A stretch of 64,000 nt of DNA, from contig CAJJDN010000012.1 of the NCBI GenBank assembly GCA_905182985.1, forward strand, positions 193,857 to 257,856, read 5' to 3'. A program made the translations under genes and the position numbers. The notes beneath the pieces are model-generated. The model was not told the DNA's origin, did not search any database, and saw only the letters and a program-made list of their open reading frames with translations. The stretch is from Paramecium sonneborni. Its lineage: Eukaryota; Ciliophora; Oligohymenophorea; Peniculida; Parameciidae. Shown here piece after piece: positions 51,746 through 63,778 of this stretch (position 1 is the first letter of the stretch; every line of letters begins with the position of its first letter).

Positions 51746-53497
51746 TCATTATTGAGATTCAAGACTATTTAAATTCGACATTACTTTGTTTGAAAATTTT
51801 CTAATTATAAATTTTTCTTTCTAATTTTCATCTTCATACTACTTAAAATTATTTTAATTTGTATATGAATTGTTAATATGAGAAAAGTTTTAGAAATCTA
51901 ATGTTTATTTGCATTTGTTTTTTATTTAATATTAGATTAAACTATGGAACAAATGAGATTCATCATCATCCATTACAATATAATTTTCACTATTATTCAA
52001 TCCTTTTAGTGAATTTATATCATCATATTAAGCAGTAGGTTAATTTCTTATTTCTGCTGATTTAATAAGATTATCTTTGTCCTCTATTGATTGTTTATTA
52101 TTTTAAAATGTTCTTGCATCAGAATTAGATTTTAAATTGGAATTAAAACCTAATTACGTTATATTTGATAAACTAGATTTAATTGGTAATTTTTTTATAT
52201 CTGATTAATGACAATTTAATTAATAATATCGACTCTATTCAAGATTTATCTAAAACCAAACATTCTTCAAAGCAATTCTAGATACAGGTCTAATTTTTGG
52301 GTTTGGATGTAAGAGTTATTTTAATAAGGCTAATCCTTCACTTGATATCTGATTTTCTATATTCTTATAGTCAACTTAACAATGATAATTTTTCATTACA
52401 ATATCATCATACTTCTATCCTTTAAATGGTGATTTACCTGCCAATAATATGTACATTAAGCATCCTACACTAAACACATCAATTTTAAAGTCATATAATT
52501 CATCATGCAATACTTCAGGTGCTACATAACCAGGAGTTCCGCATCTAGAAAATAGATAATTGCCTTAATTTGAATAATAATCAGCCAAACCAAAATCTGT
52601 AATTACAATATCATCCAAAATTCCTTTATTTCTCAATATCATATTTTCTGGTTTAAGATCTCTATGTAAGATATTTTGTTATTATAAATAATCCAAACTA
52701 TTCAAAATGGTTGCTATTACTTTTGCTACTAATTTCTCTGGAAATTTATAATTATTTTATATATGATTATACAATTCCCCACCTTCTAAATAATCTAATA
52801 CAAAATATATATTTGTTTCATCTTCAAAAACCTCATGCAATTTTATCACTCCTTGATGATTTAATTTACGCATTATGTTTATTTCTTTTAAAAGTGCTTT
52901 TTTATCAATTTCAGAGTTCTTCATTTTATCTTTTTCAAAAATTTTAACAGCATACAATTTTTAATTTTACTTGCTCACACTTTAATAAACTTTTGCAAAA
53001 TTCCCTCTTCCTATCATTTTCTTTAATGTATAGGACTCTGTAAATTAAGAAAGAAATGCTTCTTTTTTTAATTTGTCCCATAATAAGGAATTTTGTTCTT
53101 TAGATCTACTATAAAATTCTCTAAATTCAGTATTTCTTATTAATCTGAACCCATATTTTTTCTATTCAATTCATAAAAATGCATACTTTATTAATTATTT
53201 CTTTTTCAAGCTTATTCTAATATTTAACCTATTCAATCCTTGATAAATTAAGATTAACAATATGACATTTAGATGAATGAGGCTTTTATAACATCTTTCA
53301 CATACTTTTATTTTAATTAGTTGTGATTCGTATATCACATAATTTTTACTCATCCAAAATCCCGTTTTAGAGTTTTTTTTAAAAAGCAAACATTAAAATT
53401 CTATCTTTTTATCTTCAATACTATATAATTGCTTTTTCCAAAATTTTTCTTTAGGTTTCAAGTCGTCAAAATATGATGTCGAAAATTTCCAATTCAT
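51746..53497 (-). CDS. CaMK-like Ser/Thr kinase with PH-like N-terminus
   Basis: Start MNWKFSTSYFDDLK at 53497. Residues 30-110 look PH-like (LLFKKNSKTGFWMSKNYVIY). The kinase has GRGNFAKVY, YAVKIFEK, HRDLKPEN, DFG, GTPGYVAPE and DVFSVGCLMYIL, closest to calcium/calmodulin-type kinases, but I see no EF-hands, so it is not a CDPK. Introns: 53283..53305 (23 nt, AAG acceptor) and 25 nt near 53165. The C-terminal ~180 residues are Ser/Asn/Gln-rich, ending at TGA 51748-51746. Starts 297 bp from the divergent carboxypeptidase gene. Confidence 0.85.
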
Positions 53498-53794
53498 AAG
53501 AATAATTTATTAATTATAAATAGTCATTATTTTAAAAGATCTAGTAAAAATTCTATAAATTGATAAATCTATGTCTATATTATGAACAATTATTGAATTT
53601 TATCCAATAAGATTTGTTATTAATTTTTATTTTTCATATTATTTCTTTTTCAATTAACTTTGATTAAAATAAGCTTTCTCATCTCTAATCATGATCTAAT
53701 TAGATACAATAAATATAGAATTCTTTCAACTAATCATAATAGATATCAATATTAAAATAAAATTCTAAACTTTGAATAGCATATATAAATATAA
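53498..53794. other. Divergent promoter region
   Basis: About 300 bp of AT-rich DNA between two divergently transcribed genes. No motif that I can name. Confidence 0.4.
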
Positions 53795-54813
53795 ATGTTT
53801 ATTTTATTATTATTAAACTTAAGTTTTGCTCTCCCTGAGTTTTATCATTAATTTGATTCAATCAATTTGAAATAATATTCTAATTGTGCTAAGATTGAAA
53901 CTTTAGTAGAAGACCCGAAAGTTGATGTAATTACAATAAATGAAAATGCAAAATTTAAAGCATTTTTAATGTTTGGAGAACATGCAAGAGAATTAATTAG
54001 TCCAGAAACAGGTACTTAAATTATCAATAAAGAAAGGTCTACATTTATTGGATTCAATCTGTAATAATAAGTATGATGTGAGTAAGTATTAAATTAAAAT
54101 GGTTTTAAATCTTAATCCTTTATCAAGAATGAGAGTAGAAAATGGAGAATATTGTTTAAGATTAAATGAAAACTAAGTAGATTTAAATCGAAACTATGAT
54201 GCTCACTTCAAAAAATAAACTGATATGGAAATGTAAACCAATTCAGGCCCTGAGCCGTTTTCAGAACCAGAAACTAAAGCTGTAAGGGATCTCTTGAAAT
54301 CTTATAATCCAAATATGTTCTTGTCCATTCATTCAGGAAGTGCGGGATTATTTACACCATATGCATATTCAATGGAAGAACGTAAATCATCAAAAGTAAT
54401 GCATAGCCTCAAATTATGAAGACTTAATGAAAGTCTTGAACATAATTAAAGAAGATCATTGTCCCATGTGTGAAACAGGTATGTCTAGTAAAAATGTTGG
54501 ATATTTAGCATTTGGAAGTTCTATGGATTATGCTTATGATGAAGTAGGAATAAAAAATTCATATTTGTTTGAAATATATCATAAAGATGTTAATATGATA
54601 AATGATTTAAGGGTTGAATAAATAAAAAAATAAAGGAAAAGTTTTCTATAATTAAGTGAAGATTCATCCAATTAAGAATGCTTTGATTACTTTAATCCAA
54701 GAGAAAAGGAATAATATGATTGGTATACTTAAAATTGGAGCGATGCTATTATCAAAACACTGAACTTAGTTGAGAAAAATTAACGTGAAGAAAATATATT
54801 AGTTCACAATTGA
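53795..54813 (+). CDS. Secreted M14 zinc carboxypeptidase
   Basis: Start MFILLLLNLSFALPEF is a clear signal peptide. M14 residues are all visible: FGEHARELISPETG (zinc His and Glu), RMRVENG and NRNYD (substrate Arg/Asn), IHSGSAGLFTPY (third zinc ligand) and SYLFEI (catalytic Glu). No propeptide of usual length is present. Two introns, 54012..54036 (25 nt, AAG acceptor) and 25 nt near 54381 (TAG), are needed; about 322 aa. Likely a secreted or food-vacuole exopeptidase. Confidence 0.9.
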
Positions 54814-55007
54814 AATATGCTATAACATCATAAAAATGATTTCTTTTATCAAATTTTCTTACAATTTAAAATAAAATATTTTATAAAATATTTCTATATG
54901 CTATTTATATGGGTTTAAAGCTTTATTCAAAGGGATTAAGAGATGAATTTTCATTTACAGAATTTATTTTTATTTACTAATTGATTTATATTAAGAAATA
55001 TAAATTA
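54814..55007. other. Short intergenic stretch
   Basis: AT-rich, between convergent genes; nothing seen. Confidence 0.4.
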
Positions 55008-55316
55008 TCAAATTTTAGAAAAATAAATGATCACTAATATTATTTAAACTGCTATAATTAAAGTGGAGACTAAAATCCATTTCAAATATATTATTCTTGA
55101 ATCAGGATATCCAAAAAATTATTCTTTTAATATTTAATGATAGACTGTATATTTAATTTTATTGTTTCCATTAGATCTATTTTTAATCATTTCTTTGACT
55201 TGATTAGAAAAGTGTAAACCTTCATTTTCTTTAATTTCCATATCAAAAATAACATAATTTTTTTTCATCATTTCACAAAGTTCTGAATTTTCAATCATAT
55301 TTGCAAAAGGATCCAT
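55008..55316 (-). CDS. Small C-tail-anchored protein
   Basis: 102 aa, no intron, from MDPFANMIENSELCEMM to TGA 55010-55008. Soluble charged N-terminus, then one hydrophobic segment at the very end (ILVSTLIIAVQIILVIIYF), the layout of tail-anchored membrane proteins. No family recognised. It starts 13 bp after the stop of the next minus-strand gene. Confidence 0.55.
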
Positions 55317-55328
55317 TACCTTGCCTAA

Positions 55329-55721
55329 TCAATTTTGTTTTAAATGCATACTTAAATTTTATTAGAAGATAGATTAATTTTAACGTAATCTAGCCCAAGC
55401 TGTAAAAAGCATAATGTAAAATAAGAGATTAATAAAGGGAAGCAATAGAAGGATTAACAAAAAGACAAACATACCTAAATAATTTCTTAGATAGTTATGA
55501 ATGAATTGAACAACTTTACTTGGTATCATGTAATTCAAAGCTATACCATTTACTTTATTATCATCTACGTTATATACTTTTATAACCTATATTCATCATT
55601 AAATATTTACTTTGTTATACAAAGTTATAGGGTCTTGTGTACTTATTAGAATGCTAGATTCTTCTCCTTAATCTGTTAATTGAGAATATTATTAATCCGT
55701 CTTTTCCAATCCTATACTCAT
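55329..55721 (-). CDS. Small membrane protein
   Basis: MSIGLEKTDQQYSQL at 55721, one 24-nt intron near 55588 containing TGA, stop TGA 55331-55329; about 122 aa. After a polar N-terminus there is a long hydrophobic hairpin (YLGMFVFLLILLLLPFINLL and following). No family recognised. Close spacing with the preceding small gene. Confidence 0.55.
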
Positions 55722-56302
55722 TATTTTATTAATTTATTTGCGATATATATTATCTATCAATTTTTAGAAACAACGAAAAATTCCTCAATATATAATATAT
55801 TGATACAATAAAATTCATTTTTTACGGACTCTTATCAAAGCTTTTTCTTTTATCAATTATACTATAAAATATTCTGTTTAAATGACTTTATTTGGATTAT
55901 CTATCATTACAAAAATTAAGCAAAAATATATTTTTCGAGTACCCTTTTTATAATTGTGTCACCTAGAATTATTTAATATAAAAAAATACTTTGGTAATAT
56001 ACACTTTTAAAATTCCTTTTCAGATTCTGCACTTCGAGAAATGCATTCACCTTTAGTAGAAACAGGAGTTGAAGAACATTAATTAAATGTAGAGGTATTT
56101 TAATCATTAATCAATCAATTTAAGTTTTAAAGTTTAAATGGATGATATTTTATTATTATGTCTAATAATTATTCCTCTAAAAAGTATTTAAATGATTTTT
56201 TGAAAGGTAAGTTCATAAAATTAATTTAATAATTCTAAAAGCTTAATAAGACATTAATTCATTAATTAATAAAATTAACAGTAATTTTATATTAACTGCT
56301 AA
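55722..56302 (+). other. Intergenic with possible orphan exon
   Basis: Mostly AT-rich. At about 56029-56145 a plus-strand frame (DSALREMHSPLVETGVEEHQ...) follows a GTAATA...TTTTCAG stretch of 30 nt that looks like an intron. No start or upstream exon found, so it may be a remnant. Confidence 0.3.
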
Positions 56303-57547
56303 ATGTCTGATACTGAAAGTGAATTATTGGAATGTTGCAAATGTGGAGCATAGGTTGATTAAATTCTATCACTTCAATGTGATCACAATTTATGTTTGAA
56401 TTGTGCAGCAAAAGCTGTTTAAAAATGGGGTTAATATAGTATGTACCCTCCATTAATTTGTTAAATATGTTCTTCAAAAACCTAGCTGGATCCCTCTGCT
56501 GTGCAAGTATTACTAGAAATGAATCCGTAATCATCTTGTTGTTCTGATGATTTTGACCAAAGAAGTGAAATATTAGAAACAAAATAATCTCAACAAATAT
56601 AATAAGTAGAATATCATAATTAATCATAATAATAACTTTGTAATATCACTTGTTAATAACATCTTACAGAAAGTTGTGTATTGTATTGTTTTACATGTGA
56701 AGCATAATGTTTCTGTATGGAATGCTATTTGTAAGGATTACATAAAAATCATGAAGTAAGAAATATTTAAAAATCTTTTGATTTAATAAGAGAAAATGGA
56801 AATCAACTCTAAGTGTCTTTGTAAAGTTGTTGTGAATATTTATTACATGAATAATGTAAAATAGTGAATAAAAAATAAGATTTAGTAGACTTAGTAGGAT
56901 AAGCAAAAATGTAGATTACATCAAATTTTGAAGATATATTTAAAACTTTAAAGTTAAAAGAATAAGAGATGTTATAGGCTGCTGATGAATTAGTTGCTGA
57001 TAAGCTTATAGAAATTGAAGGTCTGATGGCTAAAATTAAATTATAAACAGATAGAGTTAATCAATATAATGATTAACTTGTTACATTTTTTGGAACTAAT
57101 AGTCCTAATGTTTCATTATGTGTTGAGGCCTGTAATTTTGTTGTTAAAGAAAAAAAGAAGATTTAAAATTTAGTTGAACAAGTTAGATATGAAAAAATCA
57201 GTCCTACTATTTAAGGAAAATTTTGTTTAGATTCTGGTTCTATACAATAAATGATCAATGATATGAGAGGACTTAAATTATAACTTGTTTCTTTAAGGGG
57301 AATTGAATCAATCAATCCTACTCAAAGAGAATAATATATCTATCAAAAAGCGATTGAAGATAAAACTAGAGATTCTATTATAGGAAATAATTAAGCTTTA
57401 AGAGAAGAAAAGGAGAACAACAATTCAATCAGTTTTATTGAAAGATCTAGTTAGAAAAAATCTATTAAAACAAATGATAATCGAGACTTTTATACTAAAT
57501 TTCATGAAGCTAAGAGATCTATAATGAACTAAAAGTCATTTATATGN
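56303..57547 (+). CDS. RING/B-box coiled-coil protein (TRIM-like)
   Basis: MSDTESELLECCKCGAQ at 56303. An atypical RING (CCKCGAQVD, CDHNLCLNCAAKA, ICQICSSK) is followed by a B-box-like region (CNITCQQH, CFTCEAQCFCMECYLQGLHKNHE) and a coiled coil, i.e. RBCC order. Probable E3 ubiquitin ligase or microtubule scaffold; the RING lacks perfect spacing. About 413 aa, no intron. The stop codon falls on the N at 57547 in this copy (TG then N); the repeat copy shows TGA. Confidence 0.8.
56386..57546. repeat. First copy of a ~1161-bp false duplication
   Basis: Repeated at 57548-58708 (offset 1162). The last ten bases before the N carry two mismatches against the other copy, as at a low-quality contig end. 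Confidence 0.9.
57547..57547. other. Single-N contig junction
   Basis: Third single N at a repeat border. Confidence 0.95.
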
Positions 57548-58709
57548 CAATTTATGTTTGAATTGTGCAGCAAAAGCTGTTTAAAAATGGGGTTAATATA
57601 GTATGTACCCTCCATTAATTTGTTAAATATGTTCTTCAAAAACCTAGCTGGATCCCTCTGCTGTGCAAGTATTACTAGAAATGAATCCGTAATCATCTTG
57701 TTGTTCTGATGATTTTGACCAAAGAAGTGAAATATTAGAAACAAAATAATCTCAACAAATATAATAAGTAGAATATCATAATTAATCATAATAATAACTT
57801 TGTAATATCACTTGTTAATAACATCTTACAGAAAGTTGTGTATTGTATTGTTTTACATGTGAAGCATAATGTTTCTGTATGGAATGCTATTTGTAAGGAT
57901 TACATAAAAATCATGAAGTAAGAAATATTTAAAAATCTTTTGATTTAATAAGAGAAAATGGAAATCAACTCTAAGTGTCTTTGTAAAGTTGTTGTGAATA
58001 TTTATTACATGAATAATGTAAAATAGTGAATAAAAAATAAGATTTAGTAGACTTAGTAGGATAAGCAAAAATGTAGATTACATCAAATTTTGAAGATATA
58101 TTTAAAACTTTAAAGTTAAAAGAATAAGAGATGTTATAGGCTGCTGATGAATTAGTTGCTGATAAGCTTATAGAAATTGAAGGTCTGATGGCTAAAATTA
58201 AATTATAAACAGATAGAGTTAATCAATATAATGATTAACTTGTTACATTTTTTGGAACTAATAGTCCTAATGTTTCATTATGTGTTGAGGCCTGTAATTT
58301 TGTTGTTAAAGAAAAAAAGAAGATTTAAAATTTAGTTGAACAAGTTAGATATGAAAAAATCAGTCCTACTATTTAAGGAAAATTTTGTTTAGATTCTGGT
58401 TCTATACAATAAATGATCAATGATATGAGAGGACTTAAATTATAACTTGTTTCTTTAAGGGGAATTGAATCAATCAATCCTACTCAAAGAGAATAATATA
58501 TCTATCAAAAAGCGATTGAAGATAAAACTAGAGATTCTATTATAGGAAATAATTAAGCTTTAAGAGAAGAAAAGGAGAACAACAATTCAATCAGTTTTAT
58601 TGAAAGATCTAGTTAGAAAAAATCTATTAAAACAAATGATAATCGAGACTTTTATACTAAATTTCATGAAGCTAAGAGATCTATAATGAACTAAAAGTCT
58701 TTCATATGA
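57548..58709 (+). CDS. RING/B-box protein, 5'-truncated duplicate
   Basis: Repeats 56386-57546 and adds the true 3' end, ...QKSF then Ile and TGA at 58707-58709. It lacks the first 28 codons. An assembly copy of the 56303 gene rather than a paralogue. Confidence 0.85.
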
Positions 58710-58904
58710 TTGACTTATACTTATTATTAATATAAATATTATTTATCTTTAATTTCATTTTTGGAAACAATTTAATTGCTTGAGTTTTGTTATATTATGT
58801 TTCTATTTTGAAAACTCAAATAATTAGATGTCCAATTATATTCATTTATCTCAAAATGAAACTCACAGTTTTATAATGACTTTTATAAATTATATTAATT
58901 TCTT

Positions 58905-60169
58905 ATGGCAAAATAATAATTAATTCATTCGAAACCTCCTACAATTACAACTAAGTTATAAGTTCCTCATAGAACAACTGTTGAATAGGTTTATCTGAAA
59001 CGATTAAAGGAAACTGAAGCTTTCATTCCTAAAGAAGAGTATTTAAAAAAATAAGAGAATATCAATAAAGTAATGAATACATAGTCAGTGTAATAATTGA
59101 AATATTATTCTCACATAAACGAAATAAGATCTGTTAAAGAATTCTTATACATTTCAGAAAAACTTAAATAAAAAAATATAGAGAAAAAAATGAATGAGAG
59201 ATTGGAATTAAGAGGGAAACTTAATAAAATAAAAGAAATTGAAGTCCTTAAAAAATTGCATTATTACTTAGAAAAAAAGATAAGACTTTTCATAAAGGAT
59301 AGACAACACGAAGAAAGTATTTAAAAATTACTAATTAAGATCCAAAATTAAAGACTTTTGAAGCGTTTCGAATTGCTAATTCTGAGGATAAAAAAGTTAT
59401 GTAATTTCCGATTGAATTACAAAAAGAATTATTTGCTAAATTAAATGCTCAAAGTGATATTATTCCTTCAAAATAGGAGATGGCTTCGCCTATTTCTCCA
59501 ATGAAACATTAAAAAAGAAATACTTAATTTGAGTACTCATATCTAAATTATATAAGTTTTTTTCATGCAGATATTTCTGATAGTGTCGTAAATAATGAAG
59601 AAAAAGAAGAGGGAACAAGCAAGTTTTTGACAATGAAAGTAGCAAATAAATTATTAGGAATGATGATTATTGAATCAAGTAAAGGAAAAAGATAACCTAT
59701 TATTTGGGCTTAAGATAAAAAAAAAGAATTAGAAGATATATTGAATAAGCCATATGGAGGTAAAATGAATTTTAATCTTCATTCTTTTAATTGGCTTATT
59801 GATAATGCTTTAGAAAGGACTTAATCTTTAGCAAATTTTAATAAGATTTCAACTAATAGAATAACTACAATGGATGAAAGAGTAGAATTTGTGGATATGC
59901 CAAACAATTACTTATCAATTCAAAATAAAATTAATAAAGGAATGGAATCTATTACTAAAACATTTAATATTAGGCCAAAATCAAGTTAAGCTTTAAGATA
60001 AAGAAAAGAATTGAAAAATAGAAGATAAATTACAACTGAGTATAATATTACTGAGAGAATTAAAGAGAATGTATTATCTTAAGCATTAAGAAATTAAAAT
60101 GTGTAATCTTAATGTAAAACTGAAAGTATATTTTTCTAAAATGATTCTTATGTTAATCATTATATTTGA
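58905..60169 (+). CDS. Basic coiled-coil protein
   Basis: MAKQQLIHSKPPTITTKL at 58905, ends SYVNHYI at TGA 60167-60169; about 405 aa. First ~120 residues are a Lys/Glu helix; a frame change near 59245-59290 is explained either by a 41-nt intron (AAG acceptor) or by a 28-nt intron plus one extra A in the seven-A run. The rest (FEAFRIANSEDKKVMQF..., KFLTMKVANKLLGMMII, NLHSFNWLIDNAL) is ordered. No family recognised. Confidence 0.6.
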
Positions 60170-60198
60170 TTAAAATTATTAAATTAATTTTTTTATTT

Positions 60199-60437
60199 AT
60201 GGAATCACGTGAATAGATTATATAAAAAGAAGCACAGATTTAATTATTGACCAAAGTATTTAAATAGGATCAAATTTGTTTCAAGAAATGCATCAAAATA
60301 GCAGAAAAAAGATTGACTGAAGATTAAGAAAAATGCTTAAGTAAATGCTCAATTAATTTACAAAAGAAATTTGCAACAATAAAATTTAAGTAGCTTATGA
60401 TTTTTTGCATAAATTAAACGATAAAGCTTTGGAATGA
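60199..60437 (+). CDS. Small Tim chaperone (Tim8/9/10/13 family)
   Basis: 70 aa. Start MESREQIIQKEAQ. Twin CX3C motifs, CFKKC and CLKIC, spaced by 14 residues, the hallmark of intermembrane-space small Tims that carry hydrophobic proteins to the inner or outer membrane. The second motif appears only if the intron 60341..60366 (26 nt, AAG acceptor) is removed; unspliced, the spacing is wrong and the frame shifts. Subtype cannot be fixed. Begins 30 bp after the previous stop. Confidence 0.85.
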
Positions 60438-60510
60438 ACAATATTTTCATGTTACAGATCATTATTTGGCTATTTCATAATAAAATCATATAAAAATTAA
60501 TATAAATTAA

Positions 60511-61956
60511 TCAAAAATCAAAATTTTTTTTAGTTTGCCCTTTTTCTGAAAGGGGTTAATCAGCAGTAAAGTTTAATTTTTTATTAAATCTTGGAGTTTA
60601 AACTAAATGATATTTCTTTTAAGATCTTAGCTCACTTTAGGGTTCAGAATCAAGTAATTTCTTTTTAGTAGGAGTAATTTATTAACTCATTGAAGTTGTT
60701 GGTTTTGAATTAGTTTAATCTTAAATTGTTTATTACGAATTTTAGGATTTATAAGTGTATCCATTAAATGCTTCTTAAATGGAATCTCTTCTTAAAAGTT
60801 CAGCATTTAATTTAGTTTAAGCTTCATCTTCAGGATCTTTAATATTGGCAAACTTTTGGTCAAAATTATCTGAACTTGACTAAATATAAATTCTACTTAT
60901 TATACATTAATTTTATAAGGAGCTTATTTTGATTATGTTAAATAAGCATCCCAATCAACATTTTTAAACCAAGGATGGGCAAATACTTCATCAGGTCCAT
61001 AAAATCCTAATCTATTGACTGGTTTTCTTTAAATCATTTAATTAATAAAATCTGCAGCCTCTTCAGACCAATCTTCTGGAATTGAGTTAGGTTTAATAGT
61101 AATTTATTTAGATAATATTTAATCTCTAATTTCTTTTCTAGTTTTACCTAAATATGGTCTCTACTTTTAAGTTGATAATTTACTTTTCCCATCATACATT
61201 CATAAGCTATAACTCCAACAGCAAAATAATCTGATGCTACTCCATGAACTTATCTACACATAACTTCAGGAGCCATATAACCAGGTGTTCCACTTGTATC
61301 TCCATCATTTCCTGGTTTCCATATCCTCGCAATGCCTAAATCTGTTAATCTTAAATATCCTACTCTGGTTATTTACAAAAATTTACCATTTTTATCAAAT
61401 ACTAAATTTTCTGGTTTAATATCTCTATGTATAACAGTATTATGATGCAGATACTCTAAAGCTAAAAGAACACATATAACAAAAAATTCTTATAGTATAA
61501 AATGGTTTATTTTACTTGTCTATTCTTCACTAAACTTCCTATTTTTACATATATGAAATCTAAGGTCTCCTCCTGTCATTAAATCCATAACTAAGTATAG
61601 ACTTTCTCGATCTTAAAATGCTGTGTGCATATTTACTAAAAATCTAGTTATACAAATTTCATTACGGATGTCTCAGATTACTTAATAAGTATCTCTCATT
61701 CATTACAGAACCAATACTTTTTTTATTAATAATTCTATTAAATACTTTAAGAAATATATACTTGCATTTCTACATCTCTTTTATAGCATATTAATGTTTA
61801 GTTTTTTTATGTTCTGCTCTCCAGACTCTTCCAAATCCACCTCTTCCAATAACATACAAAAAATTATAATCGCATTTATTTGGCACTTAAGTCAAAAAGT
61901 AAATTTACATTTTATTTCATCGACATTTAGATCACGAGTATTATTGCAATTACCCA
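60511..61956 (-). CDS. STK32/YANK-like AGC kinase
   Basis: Start MGNCNNTRDLNVDE at 61956; Gly2 followed by Asn-Cys suggests N-myristoylation. Kinase landmarks: GRGGFGRVWRAEH, YAIKEM, MTGGDLRFHI (STK32 signature), HRDIKPEN, DLG in place of DFG (RLTDLGIARI), GTPGYMAPEV and HPWFKNVDW. Introns include 61886..61908 (23 nt, AAG acceptor), 27 nt near 61740, 22 nt near 61650 and 26 nt near 60870. A Ser/Lys/Gln-rich tail ends at TGA 60513-60511. About 435 aa. Confidence 0.83.
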
Positions 61957-61992
61957 TTAAATAAAAATATAATTATATAAATTTAATCGAGC

Positions 61993-63162
61993 TCATAATT
62001 CATATTTTGTATGACCTTTCTAATTTAAATCTTCTTCTTTGACTATAATCTATTGCTGAAGTTATTGTAAATCAAGAACATTTTTAACATATTTTTAAGG
62101 ACCCAAAAGTTAAATCAACTAAGTTTTTAGTTTTTCAAGTCCTTCTGCTTCTCTTTTTATATATTCATATGACTTTGCCATATCAAAAGCAACTCTATTA
62201 ATTAAGTTATTTAAAATCATTACAATTCAAATTTCTTATATTATTAGGTGAATTATTGTTAAAATTCAATCAATTATTTAATTTCTTATTGTTCACCTAC
62301 TTTGAATATACCAAGATCTATTTATTTAAGATATGAATTACTATTTATAGCTGTTTCAATTGTTTTCTTTAAATCATATGGCAATATATGATCAACAAGA
62401 GTATTAAAAATGATATTACACAAACAATCTCTTTTTTCTGAATTCACTCCAAATTCCTCATCTAAAATTTGCAATTGTTTTTTTGTGATATTCTAACTTA
62501 ATATTTAGAATTAATTTTAATAATTCAAATTAAAATCAGATATCTAATTTTACTAAGAAATTTTAATACAAGTGAGGGTATCTTGACACAATGATTAATA
62601 AAAATATTCTGTTATTCAACATTTTTTTGGAGAACTTCAATTTATTTATTAAGTTCAGATACTTTTAACTCAAGAAGCTCGACATATATTTTCTTACGCT
62701 TTCTTGAATCTCTTGCTGATTGTCTATTTTTTGCCAGTTTTATTTTATTGCTATCATCATAGTCTTATTCTTCATGGGAATATCCATTATCTTTATCTAA
62801 TGATTTCTTTGTTTTAAGATAATTCTTTTATCTATATTGTATATAATTCGATATTACTCTTTTCTTAATGATATTGAAGATTCTTAATTAGTGGGAGCTA
62901 TTTCAATTAGAGAGTTTATTTTATTTACATAAACACTTTTTGAATAGTTTACATTAAATAACTCCTGATTATTCTTAATTATTGATTAGTTATGTTTTTC
63001 AAAAGGTCTACATTTCCTTATTTAATCATTTAGAGGAGGAGAAACTTACTATTGATCTTACTCTCCAAACATCCATTTGTTTGTCATCTGATCAAGTTCA
63101 TAAGAGGAATTTATTAATTATATTAAGGAATCTGAGTTAACAATGTCATAGGACGCTTTCAT
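61993..63162 (-). CDS. bZIP transcription factor
   Basis: Start MKASYDIVNSDSLIQL at 63162, stop TGA 61995-61993, about 350 aa with three introns of 26-29 nt (near 62850, 62540 and 62220). The basic region AKNRQSARDSRKRKK fits NxxxAR/SxxSRxR and is followed by a leucine zipper (VELLELKVSELNKQIEVL). C-terminal helices (ILDEEFGVNSEKRDCLCN, FDMAKSYEYIKREAEGL) follow. bZIP factors are often expanded in ciliates; targets unknown. Confidence 0.8.
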
Positions 63163-63238
63163 TTTTAAATTTTATTGAAATAATATTATTATATACCTAT
63201 AAAGATTGATTTAATATATATTAACGATGATAATAATA
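63163..63238. other. Intergenic, divergent start region
   Basis: AT-rich stretch before a possible small ORF. Confidence 0.3.
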
Positions 63239-63496
63239 ATGAGGTATAAGAGATTAGAAGTAATAATTTTTATTGATTTCGTAGCATCATCTTTTTATTA
63301 CGCAATAAAAAAAACAAATTAATAAACTGGATATTTATTCTATATAACTGCCAAATTAAGAATATTAAAGAAAATTAAAGAAACATTTAAATAATTATAT
63401 CTAGGTTTCTGTTTGTTATTAGAGATATATGGTCAAATACAAAATCCCATAAATCTTATAGAAGTAAAAATATTTTTGTATATAAATTTATAATGA
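63239..63496 (+). CDS. Possible small protein
   Basis: 85-aa frame MRYKRLEVIIFIDFVASS ending at TGA 63494-63496. Composition is plausible but AT-rich DNA with one stop codon yields such frames by chance. No homology seen. Confidence 0.25.
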
Positions 63497-63778
63497 TTAA
63501 TATCATTGTTCTGATAAATAGCTGACTATGGAACTTAATGCAACTGTTAATGTTGTAATGAAAATGAAAAACACTGAATAAATAAAGAAATAATAATAAG
63601 CTAAATTTTTAGTGAGTTTGAATCTAGAAATAGATGATAAATGAATACTTTTTAGTAATTACAACAATGCATGTCATTATGATATTCATTAACGAAAAGA
63701 TGATGACACAATAAGCAATAGAATTATTCATTCTTGTGATAATCTATGATTAATTTGTAATGTACAATATCAGTTTAT

